A stretch of DNA of 64,000 nt from Limonium bicolor (taxonomy: Eukaryota; Streptophyta; Magnoliopsida; Caryophyllales; Plumbaginaceae): contig CM041777.1 in NCBI GenBank assembly GCA_023374045.1, forward strand, positions 83,694,300 to 83,758,299, read 5' to 3'. Under the pieces are notes generated by a model. That model was not told where the DNA came from and made no database searches. It saw nothing but the letters and a program-made list of their open reading frames with translations. The position numbers and the translations under genes were made by a program. The first letter of the stretch is position 1. Each line of letters begins with the position of its first letter. Positions 12,658 through 23,755 of this stretch are shown one piece after another.

Positions 12658-13197
12658 TGTGAAAGTTACGTGGATTATGGAGCAAATAAAGGAGGGCGTT
12701 AAAGCTAATAGAAACATTCCTATCAGCTCTCTGAAAGTGATTCTTTAAAGAAAAAAAGGTGTTGAAGCACCATACATTTCACTATACGGAGCGAGGAGGA
12801 ACATATTGGAAGAGTTTGATGGAAGTCACGATAAGTCATTCGCTCATCTCCACCAATACACACAGATTGTGTTAGAGAGAAACCCCGGTAGTATAGTGGA
12901 CATCCAGTACGATCATGCTCCAAATCGTCCACGTGTGTTCAGGAGGCTGTTTATTTGTTACGCGGCTCTGAAGGAAGGATTTGTTTTAGGGTGTAGACCA
13001 TTTCTGGGTGTTGATGGATGTCACCTAAAAGGGCCTTTTGGTGGAGTGCTATTAAGTGCTATTGCAGTTGACGCAAACAATGGATTTTTTCCATTGGCGT
13101 TCACTGTTGTCCAGAGTGAAACTACAGAAACTTGGAAATGTTTTTTCCAAAATCTGAAAAAAGTTGCTCCTTACGAAGAAAGGAAGAGATGGATAAT

Positions 13198-13911
13198 TGA
13201 AGGGATCGGGGTGCTGACCGAGTAGGTCTGAGGTGTTAGTCTCAGACCAACTCTGCTTGAAGAATAACTGTTTGCAAAAAAATAATATCGCGGAAGCTTT
13301 TGTTTAAACTTGACAAGATAGGATTCTGCTTGTATTGAAATTCAATGTGAATTACAACCTAGCTTCCTATCTTGGGATTCGACAGAAGTATTCTGTCTCA
13401 TCCAACACTCGCTCTACTCTCGGCTTTGATCAATGCGTCACAAGGAGTAAAGGGGAGTGTTCTATGTGTGCTCTCTAGGTAATAAATACCAAACTGATTG
13501 ACACTATCTCACTAAGATATCTCAAAAATACTTTCTCTCTCAAAGCGGTATTTCTCTCTCTGAATAATCTAGAATGAACACCTAAACTAATTACAATCAT
13601 GTGCTTATATACTTGTTTTTAACTGCTTCCTAAATCTTCGGTGGAGTCTTCATCTAGCGGCTCTTTGATTTGTTTCCGCAAGTATCGGAATTGCATAGCT
13701 GTTTGTGCCTCACGTTCTCACGTTGTGCACGCTCCCATGCATCCGAAACTTCTGCGCCCACTCAGTAGCGTCGCGCCTCTCGGCAGATAGGGATAAGTCA
13801 ACAGGTACTTCTGCAGAGGTACTCGAACAGGTAAGTTGCGACGACGTCAAGTCTTTCTGCATTACTACTTTGACTGAGAGGCAATCATCTGCAAAACTTA
13901 AGTCTCCAACA
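13198..13911 (+). mobile_element. Solo LTR, 714 bp, probably Ty1/copia-type
   Basis: Starts TGAAGGGATCGG and ends AGTCTCCAACA, flanked by ATAAT on both sides (13193-13197 and 13912-13916). Excising it with one ATAAT rejoins the transposase codons from RKRW into IIISDRQK with no frame change, which fixes the borders. No coding or primer-binding sequence is inside. The superfamily is inferred only from size and TG/CA ends. Confidence 0.9.
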
Positions 13912-15287
13912 ATAATAATCTCCGACAGACAAAAGGTATTTATTTTTTATTTAAAGAGATGAATACAATCTGATCACTGTTCTCTTTGATGGATAAAACC
14001 TAATCACTTCTATCATTGATTTAAATAGATGGATCGAATCTGATTTTTGTTGTCTTTGATTTTCACTTACAAGGGGTAGAGCCAGCGTTAAGTGCTGAGC
14101 TACCGGAGGTGACAAGGCGAATATGTTGCAGACACTTGTACGTAAACTTTAGAAAAGACAATCCTGGCTCAATCCTGAAAAAACACTTTTGGGCTGCTGC
14201 TCATGCATATAACAAGAGGGATTTTGGTGAATCCATTACAGCTATCAAGAACTTGTCGTTGCAAGCGTAAACTATTTAGGAATGTTGATGATGATTTATG
14301 GTGTAGGCACAAGATGCTCTTGTATGTGAAGTGTTCAGAGGTAACTACTAATTTCGTAGAGTCTTTCAATTCTAAGTTGGGTGAAGCAAGAGAGAAACCC
14401 ATTTTAGTATTGCTTGAGGATATCAGAAGAAAACTGATGCTTAAATTGGAGAAACGGAAGGAAGATGTGAAAAAATGGAAGAATAACATATCACCTGTTG
14501 CAATGAAGTTCATTGATGTAAGGGTAAATCAAGGAAAGTTTCTTGATGTTAGGGTTGGTGGCCACATGAAATTTGAAGTAGGCCCCCCAGAGTTGTATAA
14601 TGTCGTTGACTTGATCGATTGGAGCTGTGACTGTATGACATGGGTTATTCTGGTATACCTTGTTCACATGTTGTTGCTGCCATTAGATATCCTAGGAGGG
14701 ATCCAACAGAATTTGTGCATCAATGCTACAGTAAAGATGCATATGTGTGCACTTACTCGAAGTGCATTACCCCAATACCTCATGTTTCTATGTGGCCTGA
14801 GTCGGGGTCGGTGGAGATGGATCCACCACCACTCCATAGGATGCCTGGTAGGCCTAAAAAACAAAGGAGGTTGGAAGAAGGTGAGGAAAGTCATTTTAAA
14901 AGGTCAACCACTGTGTGTTGTAGTTATTGTAAGTAGCTTGGCCATAACAAGAAAGGATGCTTGCACAACAAAAACAGAGCTGGTGGTAATGGGAAAAAAA
15001 TTGAAACGAAGAAAGAAAGCTGATGAAAGTAGTTCTACAACCCGGTATAAGCTTGTTCCTGTTTCTTAAATCATTCACTTGTAAGATTTTTCCACTATTA
15101 TGTATATTGCACTTATGTTTATTATACTTTCGTGCTCATTCGACCATTGCAGACCGAACAAGGAAAAAACTGCAGGAAAACGTGCTCGAAAAGGAGAAAA
15201 GAATGCTGATGCACATGCAAGTTCATCCCAGAAGAGTATGAGAGTTGATGGGGAGAATCAACAAGGAACTCACCATTGAAGTGGCAT

Positions 15288-15512
15288 GAATTGTGTATGG
15301 TTGCTGGTTTTTGAAGAGCTTAGTAGTCTATGAGTTGTAAATCCTTTTTGACGAGGTTAAGTGAATTGTATATGGTTGCTGGTTTTTGGAGAGCTTAGTA
15401 GTGTATCAGCTGTAAATCCTTTTTGGAGAGGTTAAGTGAATTGTATATGGTTGCTGATTTTTGAGAGCTTAATAGTTTATGAGTTGTAAATCCTTTTTGA
15501 AGAGGTTAAGTG
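15288..15512 (+). repeat. Three tandem 75-bp units
   Basis: Units start at 15288, 15363 and 15438, each opening GAATTGT(G/A)TATGGTTGCTG and closing GAGGTTAAGT. They follow directly after the MULE transposase stop codon. Confidence 0.9.
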
Positions 15513-15679
15513 ATGGGTCATGTCTTTTGAACTAATACATGCCCTGTTTCAGCTAAAGATTGGGTAGGTGTAATCGATTGCAACAACAGATTGTTGATTT
15601 GATATAAAAATGAAGTAGGTTGCTTGAATAGTATATCTAAATTGTGTTTTTGTTCGTTTTGGTTGCAATAATGCAGCAA

Positions 15680-16190
15680 CTGCTTCAGTGGTTTGCATCA
15701 GGTGTAGTTTTGAATCTATTTTTTCAGATACTGCATATTTGTGTTTTCTGTAACAGCTGCTCCTTTGTGTGACAGCAGCTTGTTCAAATGGTCTGCTGCT
15801 ATTGTTATTGTTAAAAAAAGCTCAAGGTGTGATAGCAGCTTGCTAAAATATTCTGCTACAGCAAGTGTGATACCAAGTTGATAAAGGGAACTGTTGTTGC
15901 TGCTGTTGTAATGCTAGTACTGAAGCAGTTGTTGCTGTTGTAAATATTCAGTGTTCTGGTATAGCAGCTTGCTAAAATATTCAGTGTTCTAGTGTGATAG
16001 CTGCTGTAATAAGGCTAGTACTGAATCTGTTGTAATTATTCCGTGTTCTGGTACAATAGCTTGCTAAAATATTCAGTGTTCTGGTGTGACAGCAGCTTGC
16101 TAAAATATTCTGCTACAGCAGGTGTGATACCAAGTTGCTGCTACTGTTATAAGGCTAGTACTGAAGTTACTGTTGCTGTTTGATAAACGG
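15680..16190 (+). repeat. Irregular CTG/CAG-rich repeats
   Basis: Phrases such as AGCAGCTTGCTAAAATATTC, GTTGCTGCTGTTGTAA and CAGTGTTCTGGT recur in shuffled order without a constant period. No ORF spans it. It lies between the transposase and the GRF ORF, where the two convergent transcription units would meet. Confidence 0.75.
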
Positions 16191-16761
16191 AACTACTCAC
16201 CGATTATTCTGATTCAAAAAATTTACTACTTTATGTTATTGGTTTGTATGTCCATTCAGTAATACTTATCTTAAAGTGTGGCTTATCATGTCAAACGTTT
16301 TGTATTTATCCTTCGATCAATAAGAAGTGAAGAAATTAGAGCACTATTATTTATGTGTTCTATATTCAGATTAGGCTTACAGCCGTATACTATCAGCAGA
16401 GCGTAATTTCAATACAGTTCATTTGCTTTCTCAAAAGAACAGAGAAAAAGCACCATCCCTGAATTCACAATTCATTTTTTTCAGAGGATCACAGTTCCTT
16501 AGATAAAGAAACACTAGTGGTTTCTAAAAAAACTTGCCAACAAAACAGAGAGGAAAGAACAATTCAACCACACTTTAATCATCATTATATAGTACAACAA
16601 CAGCATCTTGTCTACATCATGTGTGCACCATAAGATACAATACTAAATCAAGACTAAAACATAGAAAACTACTCAAAAATAGATCTGACACTAAACAACT
16701 AGAACAAATCCGACACTAAAACAACCAAAACAACTCCATAACAACACTACAACTACTGTAT

Positions 16762-17181
16762 CTATGTTGCTTTTACAAACAACACTACAACAGCTCCAAC
16801 AACAATATAGGAAAGAACTAAAAGCTTAAACATTTCATTCTTCATAATGGTGGCTTCGTTGAGGACAATGTTTCTCATCTCTTTCAATGTCTCTTTCAAT
16901 TCTTTGATCTCCTCTTTAAGTGCCATATTCTCATGGTTGACATCAATCTGGTTCACCTCTTCACCATACAAATCTGCTCTCAAAAGGTGCAGATTGTGTT
17001 CGGCCTCATACCACCATTTGAAGAATCGACAAGTATCACACTGGTAGAACAACTTTTTACCATTTTCAGCAGTGTTAGCAATCAAGATCTTGGAATTCTT
17101 ATTACATTTACATTTGACATTGACAAAGATGAACTTGCTCAAACTCACAGAATTGTTTGAGGATGACATGCTAATGGTCAC
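16762..17181 (-). CDS. GRF-type zinc-finger protein carried by the MULE
   Basis: A 139-residue open frame. Cys24 and Cys26 (CKC), then Cys48 and Cys51 followed by RFFKWW, match the GRF zinc finger, a nucleic-acid-binding fold common in small plant proteins and transposon-borne ORFs. Residues about 80-115 (EEIKELKETLKEM) are predicted coiled coil, and 118-136 (LLVLSYIVVGAVVVLF) is a hydrophobic tail anchor. It runs convergent to the transposase, the place mudrB holds in maize MuDR, though I see no similarity to MURB. The frame is intact while the transposase is broken. The function is unknown. It could be one exon of a longer gene. Confidence 0.7.
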   Translation of the reverse strand: MTISMSSSNNSVSLSKFIFVNVKCKCNKNSKILIANTAENGKKLFYQCDTCRFFKWWYEAEHNLHLLRADLYGEEVNQIDVNHENMALKEEIKELKETLKEMRNIVLNEATIMKNEMFKLLVLSYIVVGAVVVLFVKAT

Positions 17182-17504
17182 AACCTATGAATCAATCAAC
17201 ATCACACCACAGTAAAAATAGGGTTAACATCAGTAGTCATTTCTTGAACACAACACAATATCATTCACTTGTATTAGTACTGCATAACCTGAACCTAATG
17301 ATGTACCAATAAAATTGATAAAACTATAAATCTAAAGCTTCTGCTTCATATAATGGGAACAAACAGACAATATTAGTACTAAAATTGATCTGAAGTTAAC
17401 GAATAAGTACCAATAAAACTGAGAATGCTATAAGTCTAAAGCTTTTGCTTCATATTGGGAACAAACGGACAGTATTACCAATACAACACAATATGCTTAA
17501 GCTT

Positions 17505-17813
17505 CTACAACTGAAACAAAGACAGATTTTTGTTTGGATTTTTTGTCTGAATAAAAGGAGTTGTCAATATTTCTTTCACTACGACCTGGCTGTAAATCTC
17601 ATCATCTGTCAACTCCCTTGATGGAATTTCCACATTTACATAGGCGTTGCAACCTCTTTGAAGGGGATGGATGGAAGCGAAGATAAGAAATATGCACACC
17701 ACAGAAACACAAGTTATAATCCATACTGGTCTCTTCAGATGTGGTCGCTGACGCGACCCAGCCATCGTTGATATATCTCTGAAACGATAAGGCCATTCAA
17801 GAGCTGTCTTCAT
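17505..17813 (-). pseudogene. Captured first exon of a BC10-like glycosyltransferase
   Basis: A 102-residue open frame with the layout of the N terminus of plant BC10-like proteins (core-2/I-branching glycosyltransferase family, type II Golgi membrane proteins). It has MKTA at the start, RQRPHLKRPVWII leading into a transmembrane segment (about residues 27-49), then SRELTDDEI, VVVKEILTTP and QTKNPN. The homology stops before the catalytic domain, so no enzyme can be made. The host gene is not in the window. Position inside the MULE, next to its right end and transcribed inward, indicates gene-fragment capture (Pack-MULE-like). A short chimeric membrane peptide could be expressed. Confidence 0.75.
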
Positions 17814-18299
17814 TTACAAAAGACGCGGTATAATAACTGTCTTTGTATAATGTTGCATAGCCTATTTAACTTCATATAAGAGGTGTTTTGTGCAGAATTA
17901 GACAGAGTTCCAACGATCAGATCAGGATGCAGCTGAAACACAGACATATGGGAACATTAATTATTGGTTATAGTTCAAAACCAATCCCTCAGAGCGGATG
18001 AAGCGGGAGAACAAGGGATTCACATACCTGGAAGAAGCTCGAGGATGAAACGAAAAGATTGTGCAATGCTTGCGTCCACGATCTGGCTTTAGTTCTGTCT
18101 CAGAGGAGAAGCTTTGACATTATCGAACGGTGGGTTAGAATGAGATTAAGGTGAGAAGAATGTGAAATTTCGAAAACAATTAGCAGAGAGGGTGATGCGT
18201 GAGAACGAGGGTGAGTTAGCAGGAGTTAGGGTTCATTCACGATTTTAGAAATTGGGGGTGGGATGTCGCGAGTTGATACCTGATGACTATGTAGTTAAT

Positions 18300-18498
18300 T
18301 TTTCCACGTTGGATTTTTTTTTAAAAAAAATATTACAGATCAGCAATTAATTAACGCTCCGTAACGGAGTTACCGTTTTGGGGTTCGGAGTCAAGGAACC
18401 GATAACCTCAAGGTGGTTGAAAGTAATTATGATTACCTCAAGGGGGGAAAATTATAATTACCAGAAACCTCAAGGGGGCTGTCAATAATTTTCTTTTT
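18300..18498 (-). repeat. MULE right terminal inverted repeat
   Basis: Inverse counterpart of 5873-6060, carrying the same CCTTGAGGTT modules and GTTACGGAG block. In Mutator elements such ends bind transposase and often drive transcription inward. Here the right end would drive the minus-strand ORFs. Confidence 0.85.
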
Positions 18499-18508
18499 AT
18501 TTATTTTT
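18499..18508. repeat. MULE target-site duplication, right copy
   Basis: The 10-mer ATTTATTTTT directly after the right terminal inverted repeat. It pairs with 5863-5872. Confidence 0.7.
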
Positions 18509-20660
18509 TTAAAAAGAGGGTTGTCAAATATCTTCACTTTTATGCGCATATAGTTTTGATACTCAGTTATGTTCCCATCCGAGGAACATTTGCAACTACT
18601 ATTCCACCAGACTCAAGCCACTTTCGCTGGTTATCACAAACATATCATGATGACTTGCCTATTTAGTTTTGGGGTTATCGTTGCATTCATCACCCTTATA
18701 CTTTAAGCTCATCGCCCATGTGTTCGTCAACAACCTAGTATTCTAGTCGCAGACTCTTTCGTATGAAGTTAATCATTCTTATAATACCTTTCTCTTGGAG
18801 TCTTATTCTATCATATCATTTCAAGATCATTTACACAACCCCTCCCCTGGTGAGTAATCTAACTATTGAGTTTGACTCTGGACCGGACGGATGCCCTCCA
18901 CAACATCCGTAAACTCGGCCCTCGCCTGAGTCACAAGCTGACGCTACTCAGCTCGGCCAAGACAACCACTAGTTGTTTCGTGCCTGTGGTCACACTGGCA
19001 CTCGCAACCTAAGGACAGCTCTAAGCACAACGTGCTCAAGCTATTGGAGTCACTACCAAGCCATCCTGGCAGTGTGCATGCCCGAAGGCATGCCCGGTCC
19101 TTAACAGGTCCGGACGGATGCCCTCCACAACATCCATTAACTCGGCCCTCGCTCGAGTCACAAACTGACGCCACTCAACTCGGCCCTAACCAACACACCG
19201 TGCCCTTCAACAGATGCCCATCCCTCGGACCTTCGTCCTCGGGCGTCTCAAGGATGGAGCCAGCTTTCAAAACTTGAGGGGGCCATATTAAAAGATTAGA
19301 GGGGTCATATTACATAATATATTGTATTATATATATTTTTCTATTAATTTTTTTTATTTGGGGGGCCAAGCCCACCTAACTCAAGCCTAAGCTCCGTCAC
19401 TGTCTACAAGGAAATATGTTATTTCTAGGTATCAATTGCTCCACTCATTCCAAACTATTCCTCTTCCTTGACCAATTCTAATCTTATCAAGAGAACACCT
19501 TTATCAACTTGGCTGAGGCCATCATGCCAACAAAGTCAGAAAGGCTAAAGTGGCTGGGCAGCTTTTTTTTTAGATTGTAAGTGGCTAGGCAGCTTACCTT
19601 TCACCAATTGCACTTGATGCCTACTTCTGAATTATACTTGCTTTAGCTAAGCCATCAACACTGCAATTTTTTTTATTGTTAACAGTTACATATACAACTA
19701 GATCATGCTCGTTTCACTGTTTTTACGTCCGTGAGTTGTGATATGATCCGTTATTCTTTTCAATTTCTACGAATAAAATAAGTTTGGGTAATCTACTCTA
19801 GTAGACATCTGACTAAACATATATCTTCATACGAACCACAGCCTGCTATAGGTATAGAACTCGCATCTATATCGACTTCAATAATATTCTGAATGAGCCA
19901 TATCCTCATCACTTTCGAACTTTCGAGTATTAAACCACACTCTCAACTAGAACGACCAGCTGTACGAGAGTTCCAACGATGGAATAATACACCTACCGGT
20001 CGCCACTGCTGTGTAACTAGTAATTCAAAGAACCAACATTATCATTATCCTATGTAGAAATAAAATGCTTATTCTTATGTTGAGCAGCATTTCACCACGA
20101 CTATATCAGACCCAACTAAAAAGGGCCATCTCAAATCAAAGACCACAATGGAGAGACAGGCAATGCAATGCATACAAAAAGAAAAAAACAACACATGCAC
20201 ACAGAACTAGAGAAACAACTCAGTATTAGTCAAAATTGGTTCAATTCGTCTTCTAAGCAGTAGCAGATAAAGTTCTTGCAACAGAATGTATAATAGAAAA
20301 TCATCTAACATAAGCAAATTTTCCTCGTTCTCTTTTATGAAGCTTCCCAAATGAAAGATCTACATGGGCCACCTCCTCACTGCAAAATGACAACAAAATG
20401 GAAGGTTAGATTTAGTGTTTTGTTACTAGACAGGACAGATTCTAGAAATAAGATGAAAGGCACGTATCCTTTTAAAAGTAGGTGTAACATGTATTAGAAA
20501 GAGGTATCAATAGGGTTTAGTCAGATCAAGTGAAAGATAAACTCAGCAGCAACAGCAATTATCAACAATAATTATCACTAAGAACTTTAAGCAAATGCCA
20601 ACATGCTGTATTAACCCCCAAAATACAAATCCTGGGAACAGTGACTTAATTGACATAAAG
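18509..20660. other. Intergenic region with a 76-bp direct repeat, no gene seen
   Basis: A GC-richer patch (about 18880-19260) holds two copies of a 76-bp segment (18883-18958 and 19110-19185), 227 bp apart, each opening CCGGACGGATGCCCTCC. 19270-19400 contains the GGGGGCCA...AAGCTCCGTCACTG phrase often found at ends of plant repeats. The remainder is AT-rich. No ORF shows family similarity. Confidence 0.5.
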
Positions 20661-20666
20661 GAATCG

Positions 20667-20954
20667 AATTCTAACATGGGAAGTTTTATTTTAAGTTGAT
20701 GATGTTTCCATGCCCGTGGGTGATCAGGTTCTTTCTCAACTCAAATATTAGCAGGGAACACTACCACTTGCAATAACAATTAAGCATGAATGAATCTAAA
20801 GTCTCAATCTAATTCTAACATGGGAAGTTTTATTTTAAGTTGATGATGTTTCCATGCCCGTGGGTGATCAGGTTCTTTCTCAACTCAAATATTAGCAGGG
20901 AACACTACCACTTGCAATAACAATTAAGCATGAATGAATCTAAAGTCTCAATCT
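20667..20954. repeat. 144-bp tandem duplication, two near-identical copies
   Basis: 20667-20810 and 20811-20954 appear identical by eye. They lie about 430 bp downstream of the eL33 stop codon, outside any coding sequence. Confidence 0.92.
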
Positions 20955-21379
20955 AACTGGGCAACTGCTTGACATGGAGTAAATGTGTCATTTTGAAACT
21001 GTAAAGCAAAATGCAATATTTAGAACTGTGAGTAATAATTCCCACAGCTTCTACTCTAATAAACTAGCTCCGAGAGTTTCCCGTACATCATCTAGTCATG
21101 TGGTTCAAAAAGCTATAATGACTTACTTTCAAACAAAAGTTACAGTCAATAATCTCAGCAAGGAGGCAAAACCCTGAACTTACAAATAAAGCACCAAAGT
21201 TTTGATAACAAAAATAGAATAAATATTCCATCGCTGACATTCGAGTTGGTATCCGTATCCCTAAAGCAGAATTTGGGCAATAAGCCACGAATTCTAAAAA
21301 AATCATTCACCGCAAAATACCATTCCAAGCACAATTCCTTTTTTAAATAGTCAGAGAAACAACGAGCAAAAAAAGTACC

Positions 21380-21961
21380 TTAGATATTGCTAGGGTACAT
21401 GAACACCCTAATCTTCTCGCCCTGAACAATGAGACAAAATAAATTCTCATTACAACGAAACCTGTGATGAATACCTTCTCAAGTGTTTCCCCAAACAATC
21501 ACAAACGAGACAAACGGGCTTTTTCGTTCACTTACCATGGACTTCGGAGGCAAATTGGACGTGAACTTAGCTCGGACAATTCCGGTGTTTCCATGTGGTC
21601 TACAAACCTTACCCCAGATACATCTAAAATGGGAGCCACTCTTCTTCGTCTTGGCCTTGTAGATGTAAGCCAACCTCTTCCCAAGGTACCAAGCCACTTC
21701 TTCCTTTGTGTTTACTCCCTCGATCTGGACTAAGGAAGTGTTAGGGTACTGGTTTGATTTCGACCTCTTGTACCCCAGGATTGATCCTCTGACGTACAGC
21801 CTTCAACACAAAAATAAAATAATTGGAAAAAGAAAAAAATGCAGTTGCAGCAGGATAAATTTTAAATCACGTATAAGTAGAATCATTGAGGTTAATATGG
21901 ACAGATCAAACTATGGCGACGAGAAAAACCTCACGCGCTCTCCTTGGCGGCCTTTCACCAT
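21380..21961 (-). CDS. RPL35A: 60S ribosomal protein eL33 (RPL35A), 3 exons
   Basis: Exons on the minus strand are 21930-21961, 21536-21800 and 21380-21421, with GT-AG introns. The spliced frame is 339 nt, 112 residues plus TAA, the usual plant length. Hallmarks are [16 protein letters not shown] at the start, [45 protein letters not shown] and the C-terminal SNI. The product belongs to the large subunit of cytosolic ribosomes. The sequence is intact and typical; exon 1 encodes only the first ten residues and part of the next, common for plant ribosomal protein genes. A pyrimidine-rich leader is expected upstream of 21961. Confidence 0.97.
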
Positions 21962-22212
21962 CTTTGCGGCTCCGGGGTACAACAACTCGGCGGCAGAGAG
22001 GCAACGGGGGTTGAAATGTGGAGAAGCCGAATAACCCTAACACTAACGAGGTTTGTCTAAAAGTAGAAAATAGAGGAGGGCTCTGGCATTGGGCCTTATA
22101 TTGGGCTGGAAGTGAGCTGCTGCTACTACTACTACGGCGACTGGATCCATTTTGAAACTTGGGCCGAGTAGTTTCTTGCACTAAAATCTTTTTATTCTAA
22201 AAAAACTAAGGG

Positions 22213-23488
22213 AAATTTCACGATATACTCCTCAGGTTTGAGCGAATTTTACGAGATACCCCTGAGGTTTCATTTTCATTACGAGATACCCTGAAGTTTC
22301 ATTTTTTTTACGATATACCCCTGAGGTTTCATTTTCATTACGATATACCCTTGAGGTTTCAATTTTATTATGAGATGCCCCTCAGTTTAGATTCGGATAT
22401 ATTATATTTGTCATATCCTCATTCTGCCCTCGCACCATATGCCCCATAACATAGGTTTATGGTCAAATTTTTAAAAATTTAAAATATGAAAAAATGCACA
22501 TAAAAATTAAAGATCAATTAAAATTTTATTTCAATTTAAAAAACATAAATAAAAGTATAAAACAAATTAAAAAAAATTAGAATCATACAAGGTTTAAAAT
22601 AAATAGAAATGACTAACCAACAAAAAAATATCTATTTAAAAGACTTCTATTGTTAAATAATTTAATTTAAAAACTATTATAGCGGTGGCTTAAAATCATA
22701 TGCCCCGCAATAACCTCACGGATATATGGTCAAAGTTTGTTTGAATTTGAAACTTAAATAAAATGTTCATATAACTTAAAGTCCTTATAAATTTGAAATT
22801 AATATTAAAAAATGAATATAATTAAATAAACAATAAACAAAAAATTAATGGATAGAAATGACTAAAAAATAAAAATTAAATTATTTTGAAAAATAAACAT
22901 AACATGTTAAGGAGTTACCGAGATATGTATTAAAATTGTAAAAAGTATAACAATAATATGAAGAATATTAAAAGCAACAATTTCATATAGTACATAGAAA
23001 AAATCATTATTTTAATTAAATTAGAAAATAAAGTATAAAAATCATTCTTTTGTTCTTTAAATATAATTGCTATAATATTTTTTAAATTATGTAACAATAT
23101 AATTTTTTTAAATAGATTATTTTTTTGTTGTTTGATCATTTCTATTTATTTTAATGCTAATTTTTTAAATTTATTTTTATATTTTTATTTATATTTTTAA
23201 AATTGAATTAAAATTTTAATTGATCTTTAATTTTTCTATGCATTTTGTTCATATTTTAAATTTTTAAAAAATTTGACCATAAATCCATGTTGCGGGCCAT
23301 ATGGTGTGAGGGTAAAATGAGAATATGAAAAATAATATATTAGAATCTGAATGAGGGGCATATCGTAATAAATTTGAAATCTAAGAGGTATATCGTAATG
23401 AAAATGAAACCTCATGGGTATATCGTAAAAAAATGAAACCTCGAGTATCTCTTAATGAAAATGAAACATCGAAGATATCATGAAATTT
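22213..23488. mobile_element. Fold-back, non-autonomous DNA element with modular inverted repeats
   Basis: The two arms (about 22213-22640 and 23130-23488) are inverse copies over several hundred bases. The outer part of each arm is built of modules of about 36-40 bp of the type CCTGAGGTTTCATTTTCATTACGATATACC. The inner part pairs too (ATGGTCAAATTTTTAAAAATT against its inverse near 23255-23280). The AT-rich centre has no transposase. I find no clear target duplication. The repeated TGAGGTTTC module resembles the TTGAGGTTTC module in the MULE ends at 5873 and 18498, so a MULE-derived origin is plausible. Confidence 0.8.
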
Positions 23489-23755
23489 ATTTAACATGAA
23501 ATAAAAAATGCAAAACGCGGTTAACCAAACTACCACCACCATCATGGCCTGGCGGTGGACCCATCTGCCAGTTCTGGTCATCCCGGTGACTATGTTCCAA
23601 AATCCCAATTTTCTTCTGCCTTCTTTGCTAAGAAAAATAATTTCATCAAATTTTCCCCATATAATAATTTTTCTTTCACATTGTACGTCCAGTCGAATTG
23701 TATCATTCCTCTTTAAACCCTTCCGCTCCAATTTCTCTACCTCACGCAAACAGAG

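Larger units (their letters stand above)
6273..15280 (+). pseudogene. MULE transposase (mudrA-like), decayed and split by two solo LTRs
   Basis: A likely exon 1 (ATGGAG at 6273-6278, donor GT at 6279) joins an acceptor at 7143. The next exon has the MULE N-terminal region and a long acidic linker (about 7480-7980). The DDE domain follows at 12740-13190, with GVDGCHLKG holding the first catalytic Asp. The ISDRQK block with the second Asp lies at 13917-13934. The CCRHLYVNF block is at about 14120, NFVESFN at about 14350, a SWIM finger (CDC...CSH) at 14625-14670, and a zinc knuckle near 14915-14960. A final exon (about 15149-15280) ends in TGA. In-frame stops occur at 7264 (TAG), several between 8105 and 8170, and near 12746 (TAA). 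One-base frameshifts occur near 7990 and 14645. The element cannot make this protein now. Confidence 0.9.
5873..18498 (+). mobile_element. Mutator-like element (MULE), 12.6 kb including two later LTR insertions
   Basis: The left end (from 5873) and the reverse complement of the right end (to 18498) match: both read AAAATTA(C/T)TGACAGCCCC, then CTTGAGGTTTC, then a second CACCTTGAGGTTATCGG block and a GTTACGGAG block. The 10-mer ATTTATTTTT flanks both ends (5863-5872 and 18499-18508), consistent with the 9-10 bp target duplications of MULEs. Inside are a plus-strand MULE transposase and a minus-strand GRF-type ORF plus a captured exon. Without the two LTRs and one copy of each LTR target duplication, the element would be about 7.6 kb. 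Confidence 0.88.

Noticed and set aside
21906..22181. Minus-strand ORF upstream of eL33
   Set aside because: It overlaps the eL33 leader and first exon in another frame; serine-rich low complexity, no domain.
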